Shown here in pieces: positions 50,642-58,701 of a stretch of 64,000 nucleotides of DNA; the stretch's first letter is position 1; every line of letters starts with the position of its first letter. The stretch covers positions 372,001-436,000 of the forward strand of contig NZ_QHKL01000004.1 in assembly GCF_003947415.1 (NCBI RefSeq), written 5' to 3'. Position numbers and translations under genes: made by a program. The notes beneath the pieces were generated by a model. That model was not told the origin of the DNA and ran no database searches. It saw nothing but the letters and a program-made list of their open reading frames with translations. This stretch comes from Amycolatopsis sp. WAC 01376. Lineage in GTDB: Bacteria > Actinomycetota > Actinomycetes > Mycobacteriales > Pseudonocardiaceae.

Positions 50642-51558
50642 GCGTGGCACTGGTGGAAAAGACGTCGCCGGTACGCGAAACGCCGCCGTCCGGCCGGGCC
50701 GCCAGGGTGTTCCGGCGCAACCGGATGCTGGTGATCACGACCGGGTTGCTGGCGGTGATCGTCCTGGCCGTGATCGTGCTGCCGTTCTTCCTGCCGAGCG
50801 TCAGCGCGACCGACCCGGTCAACCGGCTCCTGCCGCCGTCGGCCGCGCATCCCCTCGGCACGGACTCGTTCGGCCGTGACGTGCTCGCCCGGCTGGTCTC
50901 CGGCGGGCGGGCGTCGCTCGGGCTGTCCGCGCTGATCACCCTGTGCGCGGCCTTCACCGGCCTGGTGATCGGCCTGATCAGCGGGTTCTTCCGCGCCGCC
51001 GACGCGGTGCTGATGCGGGTGATGGACGCCTGGATGTCGTTCCCGGCGATCATCCTCGCGATGGCGCTGGCGATCTCGCTCGGCGCGAGCATCTGGACCG
51101 AACTCATCGCGCTGACGGTGATCTTCACGCCGTTCACCGCCCGCGTCATCCGCAGCCGGGTGCTCGGCATCGCCGGGCGTGCCTACATCGGTGCCGCCCG
51201 GGTTTCGGGGATGAGCAAGGGGAAGATCCTCGTCGTGCACGTGTTCCCGAACGTGCTGCCGCTGGCGCTGGTGCAGGTGGTGATCCTGTCCGCGGCGGCG
51301 ATGCTGGTGGACGGGGCGATGAGCTTCCTCGGTCTCGGCATCGCTCCCCCGACCCCGACCTGGGGGAACATGATCGCCGAAGGCCGGTCGTACCTCGTGC
51401 AGGCGCCCTGGCTGGTGATCGTGCCCGGCGTGACGATCATGGTGTGCGTGTTCCTGCTGAACCTGATCGGCTCGTCGCTGCGGATCGCCGTCGACGCCCG
51501 CGCGCGGACACTGAGCGAGATGCAGCGCCTGCGCACCCGCCGCCCCTCCGGCAACTGA
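50638..51558 (+). CDS. ABC importer permease, DppC type
   Basis: A 306-residue permease. The N-terminal helix, the HPLGTDSFGRDVLARLVSGG motif and the EAA-like loop GRAYIGAARVSGMSKGKILV are the DppC/OppC signature. GTG start within the DppB stop. With DppB it forms the translocation path for the binding protein at 48120. The hydrolase at 51571 follows after 12 bases and is probably co-transcribed. Confidence 0.92.
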   Translation: MSVALVEKTSPVRETPPSGRAARVFRRNRMLVITTGLLAVIVLAVIVLPFFLPSVSATDPVNRLLPPSAAHPLGTDSFGRDVLARLVSGGRASLGLSALITLCAAFTGLVIGLISGFFRAADAVLMRVMDAWMSFPAIILAMALAISLGASIWTELIALTVIFTPFTARVIRSRVLGIAGRAYIGAARVSGMSKGKILVVHVFPNVLPLALVQVVILSAAAMLVDGAMSFLGLGIAPPTPTWGNMIAEGRSYLVQAPWLVIVPGVTIMVCVFLLNLIGSSLRIAVDARARTLSEMQRLRTRRPSGN

Positions 51559-51570
51559 GAAAGGATTCCG

Positions 51571-52287
51571 TTGTCTGCCACTACTTCCTTGGCCGTGCGC
51601 CGCTTCGCCCCCGAGACCGTTTCGGGACCGCCTGTGCTGCTGGTGCACGGATTCGCCTCCGACGGGCACACCGATTGGATCACCACGGGCTGGCCCGCCG
51701 CCCTCACCGCCGCGGGCCGCGAAGTGCTCGTGCCCGACCTCCCCGCGCACGGCTCCAGCCCGGCTCCCTCGGGTTCGCTGGGTGCCGCCGCGATCACTTC
51801 GGAACTGACCCGGCTGGTCTCGGATCTGTCCGAAGTGGACATTGCCGGGTACTCGCTCGGCGCGCGGCTGGCCTGGGAACTGCCCGCGCAAGCCCCGGTC
51901 CGGCGGCTCGTACTCGCCGGCGTGAGCCCGTTCGAACCGTTCGGCGCCGTAGACATCGCGGCCGCGCTGGCGTTCGCCGACGGCGGCAAGGCACCGGCGG
52001 ATCCGCTCACCGGGATGATCGCGCACATGATCACCGCGCCGGGACGCAATCCCGCCGCGCTCGCGCGGTGCATCGAAGACCTGCGGGCGGAGCCTTTCTC
52101 ACCGGTTTCCGGTGCGGTGTCCGTGCCGACGCGGTTCGTCGCGGGGGTGGAGGATCCGGTGAGCCAGGGTATCGAGACTTTGGTGGAACTGGTGCCGGGG
52201 GCGGATCTCGTGCGAGTGCCCGGGGATCACGGTGGGGCTTTGCGGAGTCCGGAGTTCAAGGCAGCGGTACTGGAGTTCCTCGGCTGA
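51571..52287 (+). CDS. Alpha/beta hydrolase
   Basis: A 238-residue hydrolase from TTG 51571 after AAAGGA. HGFASDGHTDW is the oxyanion region, DIAGYSLGARLAWEL carries the nucleophile (G-Y-S-L-G), and VPGDHGGAL near the end has the catalytic His. It is shorter than most family members, with a reduced lid (~135-175). Placed at the end of the importer operon, it probably hydrolyses the imported compound or an early ester or lactone intermediate. Substrate unknown. Confidence 0.87.
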   Translation: MSATTSLAVRRFAPETVSGPPVLLVHGFASDGHTDWITTGWPAALTAAGREVLVPDLPAHGSSPAPSGSLGAAAITSELTRLVSDLSEVDIAGYSLGARLAWELPAQAPVRRLVLAGVSPFEPFGAVDIAAALAFADGGKAPADPLTGMIAHMITAPGRNPAALARCIEDLRAEPFSPVSGAVSVPTRFVAGVEDPVSQGIETLVELVPGADLVRVPGDHGGALRSPEFKAAVLEFLG

Positions 52288-52314
52288 GGTTGCGCCTCGG
52301 CGGCACCGGCCGGC

Positions 52315-52371
52315 GTGTCATGAAAGGGTCGTTCAGGACATCTTTTGTCCTGAACGACCCTTTCATGACAC
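52315..52371. repeat. 26-bp perfect hairpin, family E (GTCATGAAAGG)
   Basis: Arms 52315-52340 and 52346-52371 around TCTTT. First of four hairpins in the convergent gap 52288-52635, which contains no gene. Confidence 0.8.
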
Positions 52372-52396
52372 CCGGGAGGCAGGCGGCCCCCGCCGT

Positions 52397-52419
52397 GTTG
52401 CGAAAGTGGCTTTCGCAAC
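52397..52419. repeat. Short hairpin (10-bp arms)
   Basis: GTTGCGAAAG-TGG-CTTTCGCAAC, perfect arms, between two longer hairpins. Confidence 0.65.
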
Positions 52420-52439
52420 GTCTCGCGAGGCACGACCGA

Positions 52440-52494
52440 TGCCATGAAAGGTCCTTTCCTTGCAAATTTTGCAAGGAAAGGACCTTTCATGGCA
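52440..52494. repeat. 27-bp perfect hairpin, family D
   Basis: Arms 52440-52466 and 52468-52494 are separated by one base. The centre is A/T-rich (TTGCAAATTTTGCAA), so the whole is nearly a continuous palindrome. Confidence 0.8.
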
Positions 52495-52566
52495 CGCCAA
52501 GTAGGGGGTGGCGGCCTCGCGTCGCGAAGGAGCGGCAGGCCTCCGCCGCGTCCCGCACTCCCGCAG

Positions 52567-52623
52567 CCGCAATGAAGGACGCTTTCATAGCAAATTTTGC
52601 TAGGAAAGCGTCCTTCATTGCGG
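52567..52623. repeat. 28-bp hairpin, family D, second copy
   Basis: Arms 52567-52594 and 52596-52623, one mismatch. The centre GCAAATTTTGC matches the copy at 52440. It lies 13 bases beyond the stop of the minus-strand aldo/keto reductase-like gene. Confidence 0.8.
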
Positions 52624-52635
52624 TCCCGAGAGGCG

Positions 52636-53577
52636 TCAGAAGGTCCCATCGGCGGCGACCGAACGGTCCAGCCAGAGATCCTCCAAAGCCGCCCGCACCT
52701 CAGCCCCGTGTGAAGCGGCCAGTGCGACAGCGCCCAGGTTGTCCTCCAACTGAGCCATCCGGCTCACCCCGAACAAAACGTTCGCCACCGGCGCGTACGC
52801 CAGGCAGAACGCGACAGCCAGCTGCGAAGGACTCACCCCGAAGTCCCCTGCCACCGCAACAACTCGCGAAGCGGCGGAACGGATCGCGTCCCGGATCCCG
52901 CCCGGGTCGGCGCCGATCTTCCGCGACGGAGTCTTGCCGAGCAGCACGCCGCCCTCGAACACGTCCGACGCCTGCAAGGTCAACCGTCCGGCTTCGAAAT
53001 GCGCGCCGTAGAAAGGACCTTCCGCCATGGACCGCCGCGCGACGCTGTACTTGAGCTGGGCGAAAGCAGGCGCCGGAAGTCCTTCGCGCGAAGCGAAGCC
53101 CAGTGCCCGGTCGAGGTCCGCGGCCTGCCAGTTGTTCACGCCCCAGACGTCGAAGCGGCCGAGCCGGATCTGTTCGGCCACCTCGGTGACGATCCGCGGG
53201 ATGTCCGGGCGCTCGAAGTAGTCGCCGACCACGACGGCTTCCGCGCGGTCGACGCCGACGCGGTCGAACGAGGTCGCGAGCTGCTCGGCGAAACCGGTGT
53301 TCGGGTAGTCCCAGAGCCAGAGTTTGCCGCACAGCTGGTATTCGTCGCGGTTGATCCCGGCCGCTCGGACCGCCTCGCCGAAGAGGAGATCCGTGCGTGA
53401 CTGTTCGGCATGGGGCCCCATGTTGTAGTGGGCCACGTCGAACAGGGTGACCCCGGCGCCGATCGCGTGCCGGAGCAGGCGCACCGCGTCGTCGAAGTCC
53501 ATGCGGTCCCAGGTGTTCCACGATCCCAGGCCCAGCGCCGAAGTGGCGAAGCCCAGCCCGTTCTGCTTCTCGTGCAC
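52636..53577 (-). CDS. Aldo/keto reductase-like protein, copy 1, lacking the tetrad His
   Basis: A 313-residue AKR-fold protein. Asp and Tyr of the tetrad fit TLFDVAHYNMG and the Lys fits CGKLWLWD, but the strand that normally ends in the catalytic His (DLYLIHxP) reads EAVVVGDYFERPD, so the His is replaced by Gly or Asp. VWGVNNWQ and FAQLKYSVARRS are shared with copy 2 at 56822. It may be an altered reductase, an isomerase or lyase on this fold, or a binding subunit. GTG 53577 follows AAAGGAAA. A CTAC-N4-GTAG site lies 37 bp upstream. Confidence 0.82.
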   Translation of the reverse strand: MHEKQNGLGFATSALGLGSWNTWDRMDFDDAVRLLRHAIGAGVTLFDVAHYNMGPHAEQSRTDLLFGEAVRAAGINRDEYQLCGKLWLWDYPNTGFAEQLATSFDRVGVDRAEAVVVGDYFERPDIPRIVTEVAEQIRLGRFDVWGVNNWQAADLDRALGFASREGLPAPAFAQLKYSVARRSMAEGPFYGAHFEAGRLTLQASDVFEGGVLLGKTPSRKIGADPGGIRDAIRSAASRVVAVAGDFGVSPSQLAVAFCLAYAPVANVLFGVSRMAQLEDNLGAVALAASHGAEVRAALEDLWLDRSVAADGTF

Positions 53578-53614
53578 GAGATTTCCTTTCGCTGGCAACG
53601 GAAACAAGTTTTAG

Positions 53615-53628
53615 TCTACGATCGTAGA
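53615..53628. promoter_or_regulatory. CTAC-N4-GTAG operator, site 5
   Basis: TCTAC-GATC-GTAGA, fully palindromic including the spacer, ends on the base before the SDR start codon. A TACGAT -10-like hexamer (53617-53622) inside it would put the transcript start on the ATG. Confidence 0.75.
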
Positions 53629-54363
53629 ATGAACAAGAGACTCGTAGTGGTGACCGGCGGTGCCAGTGGCATCGGCCGCGGAGTCGCCGAAGCCTTCCAG
53701 TCCGCGGGTGACCGTGTGGTCATCGCCGACGTCGACGCCCGCGCGGCCCACGACCTGGCCGGTGAACTCGGCGCGGAGCACGTCGAACTCGATATTTCCG
53801 ATCCCGGCTCGGTCGACGCGGCGCTGGCGTTGATCACCGAAAAGTTCGGCCCGGTGGAGGTCCTGGTCAACAACGCCGGCCTTGCCGGGGGCGGCGGTCC
53901 GTTGGTGGGGCTGGACATCGGCATCTTCGATCTGTGCATGCGGGTGAATTTCCGCGGCACCTTCCTGATGACCCGCGCGGTCGGCGCGCATATGCTGGAA
54001 GCCGGCACCCGAGGCGCCATCGTCAACATCACCTCCATCGGCGCCCGGCAGCCGACCCCGGGGCTCGGTCACTACGAGGCCACCAAGGCCGCCGTCGAGG
54101 CGCTCACTCGCTCCGCCGCTCTCGAACTGGCACCACACGGCATCCGAGTCAACGCCGTCGCGCCCGGCCCGGTGCTCACCCCGATGACCGCCGGTTTCGC
54201 CTCGGACACCGCCGCCCGCGCGGCGTGGGAAGCGAGGATTCCGCTGGGAACCATCGCTTCCGTCGCCGACGTGGTGCCGTCAGTCCTGTTCCTCGCCTCC
54301 GCCGACGCCTGCCATCTCACCGGGGTGAGCCTCCAGGTCGACGGCGGGCAACTGCTCACCTGA
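53629..54363 (+). CDS. Short-chain dehydrogenase/reductase
   Basis: A 244-residue SDR: TGGASGIG at residues ~9-16, Asp after beta2 (VVIADVDARA) indicating NAD, NNAGLAGGG, catalytic Ser in IVNITSIGA and YEATK. The ATG directly follows operator site 5, with no ribosome-binding sequence, so translation may be leaderless. Its last 84 bases overlap the 3' end of the minus-strand amidohydrolase gene. It likely oxidises an alcohol intermediate of the regulon pathway. Confidence 0.9.
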   Translation: MNKRLVVVTGGASGIGRGVAEAFQSAGDRVVIADVDARAAHDLAGELGAEHVELDISDPGSVDAALALITEKFGPVEVLVNNAGLAGGGGPLVGLDIGIFDLCMRVNFRGTFLMTRAVGAHMLEAGTRGAIVNITSIGARQPTPGLGHYEATKAAVEALTRSAALELAPHGIRVNAVAPGPVLTPMTAGFASDTAARAAWEARIPLGTIASVADVVPSVLFLASADACHLTGVSLQVDGGQLLT

Positions 54364-55659
54364 GTACACGACGCGGCCGCCGGACACGGTGAGTTCGACA
54401 CCGACGTCCGGCAGGTCCGCGAACGCGACCTCGAGCGGGTCAGCCGCCAGCACACAGAAGTCGGCGACCCGGCCCACGGTCAGCGATCCCTTCCAGCCCG
54501 CCGCCCCGTCCTGCCCGGCGGCCGCGACCGTGTAGCAGCGCAGCAACCGTTCCATCAGCTCGGCGTCCATTTCGGACACATTCAGCATGCGCGCGGCCGC
54601 GGCGATGTGCACCCGCCAGTCGGGAGTGACCACCGGCGCGTCACTGCTCAAGGTCAGCGGGACACCCGAACTCAGCATGTCCGCCAGCGGCCAGGCGCGA
54701 GCACCGACCTCGGCGCCGAGCGCGTCCGACAGCATGCCCCGCATGGCGACCGCGATCGCGGGCTGCGTGGTCAGGCCGATCCCCGCCGACGCCATCCGCG
54801 CCAGCTGATCCGCCGTCACCAGATCGCCGTGCACCAGGTGGTCACCGCGGCGAAGCGACCCGAGCGCGGCCTCGATGCTGCGATCCCCGGTGGCATGCAC
54901 GGCGACCGTCATCCCGGCGTCATGAGCGAGACGGATCATCGCGGCGAGGTTGTCCGCGCGTTCCGGATCGTCGCCGCCGTCGACGAGCAGCGCACCGTGC
55001 GAACCGTCGGCGTAGCAGTGATGTGTCCACGCGGAGCGCATCGGCGGGATGCCGTCGGCGAAGACCTTCACGCCGGGCACGGTGAGCCACAACGGATCCG
55101 CGACCGGTGACGGCGACGCCAGCCCACGCTCGAAGTCCGCCAGCGAACTGGCACCGTCGAGCAGACCGAAGAGTCGCAACGCGGTGACCCTCGCGCGAAG
55201 CAGCCCTTCCGCGGCCAGCGCCGCGTACTCCTCCAGCACCTCGGCACCGAAACATCCCGTCTCCCCCGGGCCGAGACCCGGTTCGGTGTAGCTCGTGACG
55301 CCCAGTGACGCGCACAGATCACCCGCGCGCAGGATGGCGGCCCGCCGCTCGGCCGCGGTCCGTACCGTTTTCTCTTCTCCCCCGGTGAATCCGGCGCCAC
55401 CGATGAGCGTGTCCGGCCACCGGGCGCCGAGCCAGGTCGCGTGGAGGTGCGAATCGTTGATGCCAGGCAAAGTCGTTCTGCCCGCGAGATCGACCACCTC
55501 GGTCTCCGGGCCGATGTGGTCCAGTGCGACATCACCGAGGGCGACGATCCGGTCGTCGCGGACGGCCATCGCCCGCACGACCGTGCCCGCCTGGTCGAAG
55601 GTGCGGATCGGACCGCCGCGAACCACCAGCGATGCGGGACGAATACGTTGCGACGGCAT
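54280..55659 (-). CDS. Amidohydrolase family 3 (YtcJ-like), copy 2
   Basis: A 459-residue metal hydrolase. NDSHLHA near residue 65, KVFADGIPP, VAVHATGDRS, LVHGDLVT and LSSDAPV give the family's metal set. It is about 85 residues shorter than copy 1 (41742), mainly in the central region. The ATG follows GGAGGAAACC. Operator site 6 stands in its promoter. The 3' end runs antisense through the last codons of the SDR gene. It may act on an amide, N-formyl or carbamate-like bond. Confidence 0.87.
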   Translation of the reverse strand: MPSQRIRPASLVVRGGPIRTFDQAGTVVRAMAVRDDRIVALGDVALDHIGPETEVVDLAGRTTLPGINDSHLHATWLGARWPDTLIGGAGFTGGEEKTVRTAAERRAAILRAGDLCASLGVTSYTEPGLGPGETGCFGAEVLEEYAALAAEGLLRARVTALRLFGLLDGASSLADFERGLASPSPVADPLWLTVPGVKVFADGIPPMRSAWTHHCYADGSHGALLVDGGDDPERADNLAAMIRLAHDAGMTVAVHATGDRSIEAALGSLRRGDHLVHGDLVTADQLARMASAGIGLTTQPAIAVAMRGMLSDALGAEVGARAWPLADMLSSGVPLTLSSDAPVVTPDWRVHIAAAARMLNVSEMDAELMERLLRCYTVAAAGQDGAAGWKGSLTVGRVADFCVLAADPLEVAFADLPDVGVELTVSGGRVVYSGEQLPAVDLEAHPGEMAGVGGGEEQD

Positions 55660-55687
55660 GGTTTCCTCCAGGATCTGGACTTTTTCT

Positions 55688-55701
55688 CCTACGACTGTAG
55701 A
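55688..55701. promoter_or_regulatory. CTAC-N4-GTAG operator, site 6
   Basis: CCTAC-GACT-GTAGA between the amidohydrolase and the alcohol dehydrogenase. TAGACT (55698-55703) within it is a -10-like hexamer six bases before the dehydrogenase ATG. Confidence 0.7.
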
Positions 55702-55709
55702 CTAAAAAG

Positions 55710-56813
55710 ATGGTCAACAGAACCGAAGCGGCGGTGCTCACCGAACACGGCTCCGCGCTCACCTTGCGGGAACTACCGCTGCCCGAGGAGCCGGAACCGG
55801 GCGCCGCGCTGGTCCGGATCACCTGCACCACGCTGTGCGGCACCGACGTGCACCTCTGGTCCGGCCAGATGACCTTCCCCGGCATGCTCCCGATGGTGCT
55901 GGGTCACGAAATGGTCGGCGAGGTGGTGGCCGTCGGACCTGGCACCACCGACACCCTCGGCCGCGAGATCGCCGAGGGCGACCGCATCGGCTGGTCCGAG
56001 TCGACGTGCGGAAAGTGTTACGGCTGCACGATCCTGCGGGAACCGGTCGCCTGCGAGAAGCGCGGATACGGCTTCCTTCAGCGCTCCGACGTCTTCCCGT
56101 ACGCGACCGGCGGCCTCGTCCGGTATTGCTACGTGACTCCCGGCGCGGCCAAACTCCTGCTGCCGGACGACGTCAAGGACACCTGGGCCTCGATGTCCGG
56201 CTGCGCGGGCAAAACCGTGCTGCGGGCCGTGTCACGTTCGGGTGGGATCCGACCGGGCGCGACGGTCGTGGTCCAAGGTGCGGGCGCGCTGGGTGTGTTC
56301 GCCACCGCCGTCGCGCGGATCTCCGGTGCGGGTGACGTGATCACCATCGGAGGACCCGCCGACCGATTGAAGACGGCCGAACGTTTCGGGGCCACCGCGA
56401 CGATCCCCGTCGACGGCAGCACGGAAGACCGCATCGAGCGGGTCAAGGAACTCACCGGCGGCCGGGGCGCCGACCACGTCTTCGACTTCGCCGGCGGGCC
56501 GACCATCGGCGAGGAGGCGGTGGCGTTCGCCGCCCAGCGCGGCACGGTCGCGATCGTCGGTTCCACCGGTCCCGCGCCCTCCCCCGTGGCGCTGGGCACC
56601 GTGATGGGCAAGGAACTCACGGTCGTCGGCTCACTCAACGGCGACATCGCCGACTACCACCGCTCGGTGGACTTCTTCCGCACGTTCGCCGACCGGCTGC
56701 CGTGGGACGAGCTGTTCAGCGCGCCCGTCGGCCTGTCCGAAGCTTCGAAGTGCGTCGAGTCGATGTCGCGGCTCGGCGAACTCAAGGCCGTCATCGACCC
56801 CCGTTTGCCCTAG
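55710..56813 (+). CDS. Zinc-dependent alcohol dehydrogenase (MDR family)
   Basis: A 367-residue medium-chain dehydrogenase. CTTLCGTDVHLWSG and GHEMVGEVV give catalytic zinc ligands. The structural-zinc loop (ESTCGKCYGCTILREPVACEK) keeps four Cys with altered spacing. Cofactor motif VVQGAGALGVFA. The ATG is only eight bases from operator site 6 and lacks a ribosome site, so leaderless initiation is possible. It heads a unit with an aldo/keto reductase-like gene (8 bases on) and an esterase gene. Confidence 0.9.
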   Translation: MVNRTEAAVLTEHGSALTLRELPLPEEPEPGAALVRITCTTLCGTDVHLWSGQMTFPGMLPMVLGHEMVGEVVAVGPGTTDTLGREIAEGDRIGWSESTCGKCYGCTILREPVACEKRGYGFLQRSDVFPYATGGLVRYCYVTPGAAKLLLPDDVKDTWASMSGCAGKTVLRAVSRSGGIRPGATVVVQGAGALGVFATAVARISGAGDVITIGGPADRLKTAERFGATATIPVDGSTEDRIERVKELTGGRGADHVFDFAGGPTIGEEAVAFAAQRGTVAIVGSTGPAPSPVALGTVMGKELTVVGSLNGDIADYHRSVDFFRTFADRLPWDELFSAPVGLSEASKCVESMSRLGELKAVIDPRLP

Positions 56814-56821
56814 GAGACCCC

Positions 56822-57781
56822 ATGTCCGTCATCCCCCAGCGCCGGATCGGCCGCGACGGGCCGCTCACCGGCGTGCTCTCGCTCGGCTCCTGGCACACCT
56901 ACGACCGGATGGACTTCCGCGAGGCGGTGAACCTGGTCCGCACCGCGGTCGATTCCGGGATCACGCTCTTCGACGTCGGCGTGTACGGTTTCCCCGGCGC
57001 CACACCGGTCTTCACCGACGTCCTGTTCTCCGCCATGGTCCGCGCGGCCGGGCTCCGCCGCGACGACTACCTGCTTTCGAGCAAGCTGTGGCTGGAGGGC
57101 TATCCGGAGCACAACCTCCGCGACCAATTGGACAACGCGCTGTTCCGCGCCGGTGTCGAGCACGCCGATCTGGTTGTGCTGGGCGATCTCCGTCGCGACG
57201 ACACCGATCTGCACCAACTGGTGCTGGACCTGAACGAGCTCCGCGAGGCCGGGCTCATCCGGCAGTGGGGTGTGAACAACTGGTCCGCCGCCACGATCCA
57301 GGCTCTGCACGACTTCGCCGCGGCGGAGAACGTGCCCGGACCCGCCATCGCGCAGCTGAAGTACAGCGTCGCGCGACGGTCCATTCCGGACGGTGAGCCC
57401 TTCAAGAAGGTCTTCGGCGACCTCGGGGTCACGCTCCAGTCCTCGGACATCTTCGAAGGCGGGATCCTGCTGGGCAAGAACAGCGGCGCGCGCCAGGTCG
57501 GCCGCGACCCAGGTGACATCCGCGAACGCATCGCCGCCTCCGCTCCGGAACTGGCGAAGATCGCGACCGAACTGGACGTCACCCCGGCGCAGCTGTGCCT
57601 CGCGTTCACCCTCACCCATCCGGCCAACACGACCACCCTCTTCGGCGCGACGAGCACCGATCAGCTCAAGGACAACCTGGGCGCGGTGGACCTCGTCGAG
57701 CGCGTCGGCGCGGGCCTGCTCGGCGAGCTCGTCGAGCCGTATTGGGCCGACCGGGGCGTCGTCGATCCGGAGGGACCGTGA
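56822..57781 (+). CDS. Aldo/keto reductase-like protein, copy 2, lacking the tetrad His
   Basis: A 319-residue paralog of the protein at 52636: both have LGSW-x-T/Y-x-DRMDF near the start, GVNNW and QLKYSVARRS in the middle and LLGK near the end. Asp and Tyr fit TLFDVGVYGFPG and Lys fits SSKLWLEG, but the His strand reads ADLVVLGDLRRDD. Two copies with the same loss argue for a conserved altered function. Both belong to the TetR regulon, on opposite strands. The ATG follows AGGAGA. Confidence 0.82.
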   Translation: MSVIPQRRIGRDGPLTGVLSLGSWHTYDRMDFREAVNLVRTAVDSGITLFDVGVYGFPGATPVFTDVLFSAMVRAAGLRRDDYLLSSKLWLEGYPEHNLRDQLDNALFRAGVEHADLVVLGDLRRDDTDLHQLVLDLNELREAGLIRQWGVNNWSAATIQALHDFAAAENVPGPAIAQLKYSVARRSIPDGEPFKKVFGDLGVTLQSSDIFEGGILLGKNSGARQVGRDPGDIRERIAASAPELAKIATELDVTPAQLCLAFTLTHPANTTTLFGATSTDQLKDNLGAVDLVERVGAGLLGELVEPYWADRGVVDPEGP

Positions 57782-58701
57782 CGGCCTTCGACCCCGAACT
57801 CACCGCGGCCCTCGAAGGATTGCCGACGGGACCACCGTTGGGCACCGACTCGCTGGCGGGCATCCGGCAGGCGATGGCCGACGGGAACCTGGGTTGTGCC
57901 GAGGCGATCGGCGACCGGGATCTCGTCTGGGAAGACCGGCAAGTGCCCGGTACCGGGGTGGTCGTCACCGTCGTCAAGCCGCGGGACGCCCGGGGCGCGC
58001 CGGGGTTCTACAACATCCACGGCGGCGGCATGGTGCTGGACGACCGGTTCGCCGACCTGCCCCGGATGGTCGCACTGGTCGAGGAGTTCGGCTTCGCCGC
58101 GGTGACCGTGGACTACCGGCTGGCCCCCGAGCACCCGCATCCGGCGCCGCTGGAGGACTGCTACGCGGGCTTGACCTGGATGGTCGAGCATGCGGACGAA
58201 CTCGGCTTCGACCCCGCCCGTCTGATCGTCGGCGGCGGCAGTGCGGGAGGCGGGCTGAGCGCGGGAATCGCCTTGCTCGCCAGGGATCGCGGCGGGCCGG
58301 CGCTCGCCGGTCAGCTGCTGCTGTGCCCGATGATCGACAGCCGCAACAACTCCGCGTCCACAGTGGAATTCGCCGAACGCGGCGTGTGGGGCCGGGCCGC
58401 CAACGAGTTCGGCTGGCGATCCCTCCTGAATGGACAGACGTCGCCGTACGCGGTCCCAGCGACCGCCGAGGACCTCACCGGGCTACCGCCCGCCTTCATC
58501 GAGGTCGGCGCGGCCGAGATCTTCCGCGACGAGGACGTCGACTACGCGCGGCGCCTCTGGCAGGCGGGTGTGCCCACGGAACTGCACGTCTGGGCGGGCG
58601 CGTACCACGGTTTCGACCGGATCGCCCCGGACAGCGAGGTGACCCGGACCGCGCTCGCCGCCCGGGCCTCCTGGCTGCGCCGCACTATCGGCCGAGCATG
58701 A
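57778..58701 (+). CDS. Alpha/beta hydrolase, hormone-sensitive-lipase type, copy 2
   Basis: A 307-residue esterase with NIHGGGM, GGGSAGGG around the nucleophile, an acidic residue in AEIFRDEDVDY and His in YHGFDR. It resembles the hydrolase at 44209. The GTG overlaps the previous stop. Its 3' end overlaps the convergent GMC oxidoreductase gene by 17 bases. It is last in the dehydrogenase unit and probably cleaves an ester in the same pathway. Confidence 0.9.
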   Translation: MTAFDPELTAALEGLPTGPPLGTDSLAGIRQAMADGNLGCAEAIGDRDLVWEDRQVPGTGVVVTVVKPRDARGAPGFYNIHGGGMVLDDRFADLPRMVALVEEFGFAAVTVDYRLAPEHPHPAPLEDCYAGLTWMVEHADELGFDPARLIVGGGSAGGGLSAGIALLARDRGGPALAGQLLLCPMIDSRNNSASTVEFAERGVWGRAANEFGWRSLLNGQTSPYAVPATAEDLTGLPPAFIEVGAAEIFRDEDVDYARRLWQAGVPTELHVWAGAYHGFDRIAPDSEVTRTALAARASWLRRTIGRA

